From Candidatus Coatesiibacteriota bacterium (lineage in GTDB: Bacteria; JAFGND01): a stretch of 64,000 nt of DNA. The stretch lies in assembly GCA_016927185.1 (NCBI GenBank), contig JAFGND010000034.1, positions 33,427 to 97,426 of the forward strand. The letters are read 5' to 3'. Numbering within the stretch: position 1 is the stretch's first letter; every line of letters starts with the position of its first letter. The notes beneath the pieces were generated by a model that was given only the letters and a program-made list of their open reading frames with translations, searched no databases and had not been told where the DNA came from. Below, piece after piece: positions 53,741 through 60,931 of this stretch. A program made the translations under genes and the position numbers.

Positions 53741-54170
53741 TAGTCTTAAATCCTTCCAGTTTAGCAAGTTTTATTAGAGTTGTATTGGAACTTAAAAAAT
53801 AATCAAGTCCAAGTTTCAAGAGAGGTTTGGCTGATGCCACATGGATTGCTTCCCTTGCTGAAATATCCATTTTTGTGCCATAAGTTTCAAGCAGATTCAT
53901 TGCTATTGTGAATATATGATAATCATATTTTATTATATGAAAATTACTCATATCCTCATGGAATAGTTGTAGCTGCTTTTTTGCCACTGATTCAGTTAAT
54001 GCATTCCTTCTGATGAGTGAGTAAATCGCTGAGATGAACTCCAGTCTTGCCAATGCTGAAATTGTCAAGGAATCAGTAGGTTTTATCAAATCATCAAGTT
54101 TTGAGGAACCCTGTTCATTATGATATAATTTTATCAATGCAGTTGTTTCAAGAAAAATTCGCCCCATCAT
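53724..54170 (-). CDS. PIN-domain (VapC-like) toxin, acidic residues altered
   Basis: The 148 residues fit a VapC PIN domain: RIFLETTALIKLY (normally LDTSALVKLY), ALARLEFISAIYSL, AREAIHVASAKPL (normally YDALHLA) and FLSSNTTLIKLAKLEGF (normally FVTADxRL). So three of the four acidic positions read Glu, Glu and Asn instead of Asp. It follows the antitoxin-like gene by 5 bases, giving a VapBC-type pair. RNase activity may be weakened; metal binding by Glu is possible. Confidence 0.8.
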   Translation of the reverse strand: MMGRIFLETTALIKLYHNEQGSSKLDDLIKPTDSLTISALARLEFISAIYSLIRRNALTESVAKKQLQLFHEDMSNFHIIKYDYHIFTIAMNLLETYGTKMDISAREAIHVASAKPLLKLGLDYFLSSNTTLIKLAKLEGFKTINLLD

Positions 54171-54175
54171 GTCTC

Positions 54176-54385
54176 CTATTTTAACAATCCTTCATCAGCA
54201 ATAGATTCAGATACATTACTCAATAATTTCCTGGACTGCACAAAAGAAAATCTCTTTATCTGGGAATCAGACTGTTCTGGTATTTCATCAAGAAACGTTA
54301 CAATTACCTTCATTGGTTCACTGAATGCAACCTTCTCTTGTAACACAATCTCACCCTTTTGATAAATACCACGGACAGAAAGCAT
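54176..54385 (-). CDS. Antitoxin-like protein (AF2212/DUF2281-like) paired with the PIN toxin
   Basis: ATG 54385 follows AAAGGAGGGAAT; an upstream in-frame ATG at 54430 lacks a ribosome site. The 69 residues show SVRGIYQKGEIVLQEKV and MKVIVTFLDEIPE, typical of AbrB-like or AF2212-like antitoxins (G-x-Y-x-x-G-x-I-x-L), then a C-terminal helix likely to clamp the PIN active site (RFSFVQSRKLLSNV). It lies first in the pair, as expected. Confidence 0.78.
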   Translation of the reverse strand: MLSVRGIYQKGEIVLQEKVAFSEPMKVIVTFLDEIPEQSDSQIKRFSFVQSRKLLSNVSESIADEGLLK

Positions 54386-54486
54386 ATTCCCTCCTTTAGA
54401 TACATTACGGAAATACTTGTCACTATCCAATAGTATAAATTGTCAACTTAAAAAAGAAGTGCAAAAGACAGTTGTTTTGATTGTCA

Positions 54487-54518
54487 TTCAGAATGCTTAT
54501 TGATAAAGCTATTCTGAA
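54487..54518. repeat. Inverted repeat upstream of mnmE
   Basis: TTCAGAAT and ATTCTGAA form perfect 8-bp arms around a 16-base centre, which itself contains GCTT/AAGC. It lies in the 185-base space between the antitoxin-like gene and mnmE, so it may be an operator for either, or a terminator hairpin. Confidence 0.4.
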
Positions 54519-54570
54519 ATAACAGTATCTTTTTCTTGCCTAAAGCTTTGTCGAAAAAAAGAATGGTTAC

Positions 54571-55935
54571 ATGAATAGTAATCTGGTTAATATAAATGAC
54601 TCAATATGTGCAATAGCAACGACACTAGGTTATTCTGCTATTTCAATCATAAGATTATGCGGCAATGAGACATTTGATTTATTGAAATTATTCTTCTGTC
54701 CTTCTTTTCCAAAGAGGCTTGAGAAAACTAAAGGTTTCAGTATTCATAGTGGTTTAATAGTGGATGCAAATATAGTAATAGATGATGTAATAGTTGCTGT
54801 ATACAGAAAACCTCATTCATATACTGGTGAGGATATGGCAGAAATTTTTTGCCATGGAGGATTGACTGTTCCAGCTCAGATACTTCATATATGCACAAAG
54901 CATGGTTTCAGAATGGCTTCTGAAGGTGAATTCACAAGAAGAGCTTTCATTAATGGAAAAATGAATTTGATGCAGGTTGAAGCAATCTCTGATATTCTTA
55001 CTTCTACTAATAGTAATGTTTCTAAAACCGCAGTAAACAATCTCTCCAAGGATAAGCATAAAAAACTTCAGGATATCTTCGCAGACATAAATGAAGTTGT
55101 CATTCAGGGAGAAGTTAATCTTGATTTCTCTGAAGATGAACAGATTGAAATGAAAGAACTTGATATAGTGGCATACATAGAATATCTTGACTTAATAGTA
55201 AAGCATTCAGAAGATTATATTCCTGTAAAAAACGGGTTAAATATCTTGATTGCTGGACCTCCTAATTCAGGCAAGTCAAGCCTCTTCAATACAATTCTCA
55301 ACCAGGACAGGTCAATAGTTTCTCATGTTCCCGGTACAACAAGAGATTATATATCTGAAAAAATCATCTTGCATGAAAAGGAAATTACCATAGTTGATAC
55401 TGCTGGTTATGATCTGACAGGAGATGAAATAACAAGAGAAGGCATGAAAAAGGCAGAAGAGCTTCTTTCAAATGCAAATGCAATAATTTATCTCATAGCT
55501 CCATGTGATCTTCAAGATATATCCTGTCATGAGAAGAAAGTCGCTGAATGGAAGCATGTTTTCAAAGTACCAGTATTTGCAGTTTTGAATAAAACAGATC
55601 TTCTTGAAAAAAGTGTAACTAATAATGATTTATTGAAGATCTCAGTTAAAGAAGGAACAGGGATCAAGGATCTACTTACTGAAATAGATAAATGGATGTC
55701 CGATACCTTTCCAGAGGATTATACAATACCTCTTGCATTGAATCAAAGGCAATTAAATCTTTTCAAAAAAATCAGAACTTCATTAATAGAGGCGAAAAAC
55801 ACCAGAAATATCAGCATAGAGTTATATATAGAAAACCTGAGGCATGCATTGTCTTTTTTTGAAGAACTATTTGGGATAAAAGTCCTGCAGGAAATACTTG
55901 ATGAGATTTTCAGCAGATTTTGCATAGGAAAATGA
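54571..55935 (+). CDS. mnmE: tRNA modification GTPase MnmE
   Basis: MnmE with MnmG modifies the wobble uridine of certain tRNAs. The 454 residues have the N-terminal folate-binding domain (SICAIATTLGYSAISIIRLCG; GEFTRRAFINGKMNLMQVEA), the G domain (AGPPNSGKSSLFN; PGTTRD; DTAGYD; NKTD) and the invariant C-terminus FCIGK. Its stop overlaps the next start (ATGA). Confidence 0.96.
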   Translation: MNSNLVNINDSICAIATTLGYSAISIIRLCGNETFDLLKLFFCPSFPKRLEKTKGFSIHSGLIVDANIVIDDVIVAVYRKPHSYTGEDMAEIFCHGGLTVPAQILHICTKHGFRMASEGEFTRRAFINGKMNLMQVEAISDILTSTNSNVSKTAVNNLSKDKHKKLQDIFADINEVVIQGEVNLDFSEDEQIEMKELDIVAYIEYLDLIVKHSEDYIPVKNGLNILIAGPPNSGKSSLFNTILNQDRSIVSHVPGTTRDYISEKIILHEKEITIVDTAGYDLTGDEITREGMKKAEELLSNANAIIYLIAPCDLQDISCHEKKVAEWKHVFKVPVFAVLNKTDLLEKSVTNNDLLKISVKEGTGIKDLLTEIDKWMSDTFPEDYTIPLALNQRQLNLFKKIRTSLIEAKNTRNISIELYIENLRHALSFFEELFGIKVLQEILDEIFSRFCIGK

Positions 55936-56657
55936 AGAAGTTCTATATACCCTTGTTTCTTGTTTATTCTTTTACTATAGGTATTCTGAATTTGCTTGTT
56001 TTCCTTATTTCCCGTCATTCAGATGCAAGTCACATTAATTTCATATGGATATCTGCTTTTTTAATATCTGTTTTCCTTGTTCTTAACTTTCTTGTAATAC
56101 TTATTGCATCAAGAAAAAAAATACCTTATATTACAAACTCAAGAATACTCCTTGGAATAATGAGATTTTTCTGGATAATTATTATTGGAGCTGGAAAACT
56201 TATCAAGGATGGCGAGATATATTTATGGCAAGGATATATCGAATTCAATAATGCTTTCTTTAGAATTAATCTAATGAAAGCAAGGGATCAGAAAGTCCTT
56301 CTTCTCCTTCCTCATTGTTTACAGTTATATACATGCGGCATAAGAATAACAGGTAATATTGACAGGTGCAAGGGTTGCGGCAAATGCGTAATTACAGACA
56401 TAAAGAGAATAATCATGGAAAAAGGATTGTCAAGTTTTGTAGCAACAGGAGGGACTCTTGCAAGGAAAATAGTTGCTGAAGTGAAACCTGATATAATTAT
56501 TGCTTCAGCTTGTGAGAGGGATTTGGGATGGGGAATTTATGATACATTCCCTATGCCAGTTTATGGAATACTCAATGAACGTCCTGAAGGTCCATGCAAG
56601 AATACGAAACTTGATATTGCAAAACTGGAAGAAATATTAAATGAATTATCACCCTGA
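55932..56657 (+). CDS. DUF116 membrane protein with Cys motif
   Basis: ATG 55932 overlaps the mnmE stop. The 241 residues have two N-terminal membrane segments, then the DUF116 core: LLLLPHCLQLYTCGIRIT, RCKGCGKCVITDI (three Cys in a C-x2-C-x2-C pattern plus an upstream Cys, suggesting a metal or Fe-S site), SFVATGGTLARKIV, DIIIASACERDL and YGILNERPEGPCKNT. The function of the family is unknown. It overlaps engB by 17 bases. Confidence 0.9.
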   Translation: MKKFYIPLFLVYSFTIGILNLLVFLISRHSDASHINFIWISAFLISVFLVLNFLVILIASRKKIPYITNSRILLGIMRFFWIIIIGAGKLIKDGEIYLWQGYIEFNNAFFRINLMKARDQKVLLLLPHCLQLYTCGIRITGNIDRCKGCGKCVITDIKRIIMEKGLSSFVATGGTLARKIVAEVKPDIIIASACERDLGWGIYDTFPMPVYGILNERPEGPCKNTKLDIAKLEEILNELSP

Positions 56658-57237
56658 AATAAAATTCTATAAGTGCCTTAATGACTATCCTTCAAGGTTT
56701 CCCCTTGAGGCAAGAAAAGGATATGCCTTGATTGGAAGATCCAATGTTGGAAAATCCTCGCTTATAAACTCACTCGCTAATTCAACAATCGCAAGAGTAT
56801 CAAACACGCCAGGAAAGACAATAACCATCAATTATTACATTGTAGATGGAAACTGGTATATTATTGATTTACCAGGTTATGGATATGCAAAGCGTTCGCA
56901 TGAAATAAGAACAAGATGGGATGAGATAATGAGCAGGTTCTGGAAAAACAACAAGACTGATATAAAAGGACTGATATTGATAGATGCAAGGCATATTCCA
57001 AACAAGCTGGATCTTGATACCTTGATGTGGTTGAATGACAATCAGATTTCATATATAGTTGTGGCAAACAAAACAGACAAGCTAAATTCATCTGAAAATC
57101 AGCGTCTTAATGCGAGAATACGAGATTCTTATGGTATTGAAGAGAATCTTTTATTCAAGACCTCTATGCTGAAGAAAACAGGCATTAATGAATTACTTGA
57201 TTATATGATGAAATCCATTGCCAAAACAGAAGTGTAA
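56641..57237 (+). CDS. engB: Ribosome biogenesis GTPase EngB (YsxC)
   Basis: The 198 residues contain the G1 motif LIGRSNVGKSSLIN, switch region NTPGKTITINYY, G3 IDLPGYGYAKRS, G4 ANKTDKL and G5 TSMLKKTG. EngB is involved in 50S subunit assembly. It is the third gene of the mnmE-DUF116-engB operon. Confidence 0.96.
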   Translation: MNYHPEIKFYKCLNDYPSRFPLEARKGYALIGRSNVGKSSLINSLANSTIARVSNTPGKTITINYYIVDGNWYIIDLPGYGYAKRSHEIRTRWDEIMSRFWKNNKTDIKGLILIDARHIPNKLDLDTLMWLNDNQISYIVVANKTDKLNSSENQRLNARIRDSYGIEENLLFKTSMLKKTGINELLDYMMKSIAKTEV

Positions 57238-57372
57238 TCTTTTTTATCGATTCCATATATAATTGAAAATTAATGACTTATTAAATCAAATTCCAGGGAA
57301 GTGAAAATATTCAAATAAACAAATAAAAAAAACTTGCCATAAATATGCGTTTAAAAAATTAGGCAAACTAAC

Positions 57373-57401
57373 TTGAAAATTTGAAAACAATCAAATTATA
57401 A
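57373..57401 (+). promoter_or_regulatory. Probable gdhA promoter
   Basis: TTGAAA at 57373-57378 and TTATAA at 57396-57401 are separated by exactly 17 bases. The leader of about 40 nt ends in AGGAGG (57436-57440) just before the gdhA ATG. Confidence 0.5.
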
Positions 57402-57447
57402 GTCAGTACGGTTGTTAGTTGATTACAAATATTTAGGAGGAAAAGTA

Positions 57448-58695
57448 ATGGCTGAATTGAATCCTTTCAAAATCGCTCAGCAGCAGCTGAAAATAGCTGC
57501 AGACAAACTTGGTTTATCACAGGAAATGTATGATTTCTTGAGCATTCCAATGCGTGAACTTCATGTAAGTATTCCAGTAAAAATGGATAATGGCAAGACA
57601 AAGGTATTCCAGGGCTTCCGTGTTCAATACAATGATGCACTAGGTCCAAACAAAGGTGGAATTCGCTGGCATCCTGAAGAAACAATTGATACTGTAAGAG
57701 CTCTTTCTGCATGGATGACATGGAAATGCGCAGTAGTAAATATTCCCCTGGGCGGAGGAAAAGGTGGAATAATCTGCAATCCCAAGGAATTAAGTGAAGG
57801 TGAAAAAGAACGTCTGGCACGTGGTTATATTCGTGCAATTAACTATTTCATAGGACCTGAAAAGGACATTCCTGCTCCTGATGTTTACACTACTCCACAA
57901 ATAATGTCATGGATGATGGATGAATTTTCAAAACTTCGCGGTTATTATTCACCAGGTGTCATCACTGGAAAACCAATCATTAATGGTGGTTCACAAGGAC
58001 GTGGAGATGCAACTGCACGTGGTGGAGTTTACACTGTTCGTGAAGCAGCAAAAATACTTAACATCGATCTCAAGGGTTGTACAGTTGCTGTTCAGGGCTA
58101 TGGAAATGCAGGATATTTCGCTGCAAAGATAATGACTGAAGAAATGGGAGCCAAAGTAGTAGCAGTAACGGATTCAAAAGGTGGTATTTATTGTGAAGAC
58201 GGACTGGATCCTGAAGCAGTAAAAAAATTCAAGGCAGAAACTAGCAGTGTCATAAATTTCCCTGGCAGCAAACCGATTTCAAACGAAGAGATTCTTGAGC
58301 TGAAATGCGATGTATTATTCCCATCAGCTCTTGAAAATGTACTTACTGATAAAAATGCAGGAAATGTAAAAGCAAAGATCAGCTGCGAATTGGCAAATGG
58401 ACCTACCACTCCAGAAGCTGATGAAATTCTATATAAGAATGGTGTTTTTGTAATACCAGATTTCCTTGCAAATGCCGGTGGAGTAACAGTTTCATATTTT
58501 GAATGGGTTCAGAATATTCATGGCAATGTATGGACAGCAGAAGAAGTCCGTCCAAAACTTGACAACAAGATGACACTTGCATTCCATGATGTTTACAATA
58601 TGAGCAAGAAACACGGAGTTCACATGAGAACAGCAGCTTATCTGGTTGCAGTACAACGTGTTGCTGATGCAGTCAAGATTCGCGGCTGGATATAA
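57448..58695 (+). CDS. gdhA: Glutamate dehydrogenase (Glu/Leu/Phe/Val dehydrogenase family)
   Basis: ATG 57448 follows AGGAGGAAAAGTA. The 415 residues have the substrate domain with [24 protein letters not shown], the catalytic lysine region [31 protein letters not shown], the nucleotide loop [14 protein letters not shown], and [17 protein letters not shown] near the C-terminus. It interconverts glutamate with 2-oxoglutarate and ammonia. In a fermenting anaerobe it fits amino-acid catabolism. Cofactor preference cannot be stated from the sequence alone. Confidence 0.94.
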   Translation: MAELNPFKIAQQQLKIAADKLGLSQEMYDFLSIPMRELHVSIPVKMDNGKTKVFQGFRVQYNDALGPNKGGIRWHPEETIDTVRALSAWMTWKCAVVNIPLGGGKGGIICNPKELSEGEKERLARGYIRAINYFIGPEKDIPAPDVYTTPQIMSWMMDEFSKLRGYYSPGVITGKPIINGGSQGRGDATARGGVYTVREAAKILNIDLKGCTVAVQGYGNAGYFAAKIMTEEMGAKVVAVTDSKGGIYCEDGLDPEAVKKFKAETSSVINFPGSKPISNEEILELKCDVLFPSALENVLTDKNAGNVKAKISCELANGPTTPEADEILYKNGVFVIPDFLANAGGVTVSYFEWVQNIHGNVWTAEEVRPKLDNKMTLAFHDVYNMSKKHGVHMRTAAYLVAVQRVADAVKIRGWI

Positions 58696-58724
58696 TACCT
58701 GTTTAGATTTATTTTATTGACATT

Positions 58725-58750
58725 GTAGCCCCCTTCTTGCAGGGGGTTAC
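58725..58750 (+). terminator. Strong hairpin after gdhA, overlapping the ribosome site of the next gene
   Basis: GTAGCCCCCT pairs with AGGGGGTTAC over 10 bp, with one G-U and a 6-base loop. It is 30 bases after the gdhA stop. No U tract follows. The 3' arm holds the AGGGGG that would serve as Shine-Dalgarno for the lipoprotein start at 58758. Confidence 0.65.
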
Positions 58751-58757
58751 TTATATC

Positions 58758-59537
58758 ATGAAGCATATAATCATATTACTTTTAGTTTTCTGTATTTTCT
58801 CATGCAGCAAGGGGACAAAGGAAAAACAAGACAAGCAACTGCCTAAGGATCCTCCAAATGAGGAAATAGAAAAAATAAAGGATCTTGTAAGGAAGCATAA
58901 TCTTCTTAATGCTGAGGCAAATGTCATCTATCTGAAGAGATTATATCCTGAATCAGGTGAAATAGACTTTCTTTATGGAATAATCCATTTTAATCAGGAG
59001 AACTATGACAAGGCATTGGAAATGCTATTGAGTGCTGAGAACAAGGGATATTCCAATCTGGTCTTGAATCTCATTCTTGCAAATACATATGAACTTAAGG
59101 GTGATGTTGCAAGAGCTAAGTACAGATACAAGTTGATAATTAAGGAACAGAAAGAAAAAGGGCAGGATTGTAAATCAATAGAAATCAGGGTTAGCATACT
59201 GACCAATCTCCAGACTATCAAGAATGAAGAATATGAACCAATTTATTATATAAGAAAAGGTGTCAGATCCTGTGAAAAAGAGGAATATAAAGTTGCACTC
59301 AATGAATTCCTGTTGGGACTGGGAAGATTTTATTATTTGCAGGAACAGGGTAAATCAACATGGGCTGCCAATCAAAGTGAACTGGAATGGATGAGAACTG
59401 CAGTTGATAATCTATACCAGAACGATCAAATTGAATATGCGAAATGGAATGATTTCCTTGATTACTGCTTCACGGAACGATTTTCAGGATTATTCGAATA
59501 TCTTGAAGCTTTGTATCTTCTTAACGTGACTCTATAA
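58758..59537 (+). CDS. TPR-containing lipoprotein
   Basis: ATG 58758 is chosen; an upstream TTG frame runs into the hairpin. The 259 residues start with a lipoprotein signal (IIILLLVFCIFSCSK, lipobox IFSC). Several TPR-like helical pairs follow (FLYGIIHFNQENYDKALEML; LVLNLILANTYELKGDVARAKYRYK; EEYKVALNEFLLGLGRFYYL). Probably a periplasm-facing scaffold. Its 3' end overlaps the MobA-FdhD gene by 6 bases. Confidence 0.78.
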   Translation: MKHIIILLLVFCIFSCSKGTKEKQDKQLPKDPPNEEIEKIKDLVRKHNLLNAEANVIYLKRLYPESGEIDFLYGIIHFNQENYDKALEMLLSAENKGYSNLVLNLILANTYELKGDVARAKYRYKLIIKEQKEKGQDCKSIEIRVSILTNLQTIKNEEYEPIYYIRKGVRSCEKEEYKVALNEFLLGLGRFYYLQEQGKSTWAANQSELEWMRTAVDNLYQNDQIEYAKWNDFLDYCFTERFSGLFEYLEALYLLNVTL

Positions 59538-60902
59538 AATTATCCTCTGCTCTCCGCTATAAATAGTGAATCTCTTCCCGCGAGCAAAAGAAACAAGTGT
59601 TAGATTTGTCTCTCTTGCCATCTGAACAGCCAGATACGTTGATGCTGATCTTGATACAAGTATGCTTATTCCATGCCTCAGGGCTTTCTGTACCATTTCA
59701 AAACTTATTCTTCCCGAGACATACAGGACATATCTGGAAGGATCATCTTTTTTCAGTATTGCCTTACCTACAACTTTGTCTACTGCATTGTGTCTTCCTA
59801 TATCAAAGGAATAATACCTTATCTCATTATCCAGAGCAAGTGCTGCGCTATGTACTCCTCCTGTCATCAAATAAACAGAGGATGATTTCTGGAACGAGTC
59901 CATAACACTGGAAAGCACATTTGATTTCACTTTCATGTCATTATCTATTTTCAAATTTTGCAGCTTTTCAGCATTTATAATGATACTGCTTTTGAAACTG
60001 CCACAACCAGAGGTTAACACACGTTTCATGCTTTCATTTTCAATGATTTTATCTGTTTCAATTATCGCCTTGATCCCCTTCTCGCTATTTATGACTGAGA
60101 CAGCAACCTCTCTTTTGTCAATGTATCCTTCCGAAATTGCGTATCCTGTTGCGAGCTCATTCATATCTGCTGGACTGCACATTAGAACTGCTCTTGATAT
60201 CCCGTTTATGTATATTTCAAAAGGAACTTCATCAACAATATCTTCTGTGATACTTGAAGGATTGTCATTATATTTAAGTGCTGTAATTGTCTTTACTGGA
60301 TTATCTGAATAGTATTTCTTTATGTTCATCAAATCTTCGGCAGTATTTATATTGAAAAAGAAATCCCTGAACTCAACTGGTCTTTCAATTATCTTCCATT
60401 TGTTTTCAGGAAGTGAAGCAAACATTTCTCTGCAAGAGACCCTGTTTGAAAAAGAAAAAGCATTTTCAAGAAAGGGTAAAATACCTGGAGAAAATATACC
60501 GGGAAGCGGTTCTATATAATTTCCCATTTTGTAGTGCAATATCCAGATATCTTTATTATAAATGTTTATAAGTCCCTCAAGTAAAGCTCCTCCTATAAAA
60601 GGAGTATCACATGCAATAACCAATGCGCTTTCGTTATATTGCTGCAAAAAAGAATGTATACCACCCAGTGGACCATAATTTTCATATAAATCCTTTATGA
60701 CAGAGACTTCCTCAGAAACTTTAATATTGCTATTCTTATCTGACACAACTAAGACTGGATTCAGGGAGAATTTCTTGATGTTTTCTATTGCTATTTCTAC
60801 TAATCGTCTGCCATCAAGTAATATCTCCCTCTTGTCAAGAGACATCCTTGATGATAATCCTCCTGCGAGAATCAATCCGTATTTAAGTGAATTATCTCCC
60901 AT
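59532..60902 (-). CDS. MobA-FdhD fusion (molybdopterin nucleotidyltransferase plus formate dehydrogenase sulfur-transfer factor)
   Basis: Residues 1 to about 195 are MobA-like: LILAGGLSSRMSLDKREILL (the GTP loop with G-x-S-x-R-M...K), YGPLGGIHSFL and VIACDTPF. Residues about 205-456 are FdhD-like: VPFEIYINGISRAVLMCSPADMNELATGYAISEG, TSGCGS, YLMTGGVHSAAL, FDIGRHNAVDKVVG and GRISFEMVQKALRHGI. MobA attaches GMP to molybdopterin; FdhD transfers sulfur to the formate dehydrogenase cofactor. The Cys motif has a single Cys where E. coli has C-x2-C. It lies 29 bases after fdhF on the same strand, so it matures its neighbour. Confidence 0.92.
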   Translation of the reverse strand: MGDNSLKYGLILAGGLSSRMSLDKREILLDGRRLVEIAIENIKKFSLNPVLVVSDKNSNIKVSEEVSVIKDLYENYGPLGGIHSFLQQYNESALVIACDTPFIGGALLEGLINIYNKDIWILHYKMGNYIEPLPGIFSPGILPFLENAFSFSNRVSCREMFASLPENKWKIIERPVEFRDFFFNINTAEDLMNIKKYYSDNPVKTITALKYNDNPSSITEDIVDEVPFEIYINGISRAVLMCSPADMNELATGYAISEGYIDKREVAVSVINSEKGIKAIIETDKIIENESMKRVLTSGCGSFKSSIIINAEKLQNLKIDNDMKVKSNVLSSVMDSFQKSSSVYLMTGGVHSAALALDNEIRYYSFDIGRHNAVDKVVGKAILKKDDPSRYVLYVSGRISFEMVQKALRHGISILVSRSASTYLAVQMARETNLTLVSFARGKRFTIYSGEQRIIL

Positions 60903-60931
60903 ATCAGGGATACAGTATTTTAACTGAATCC

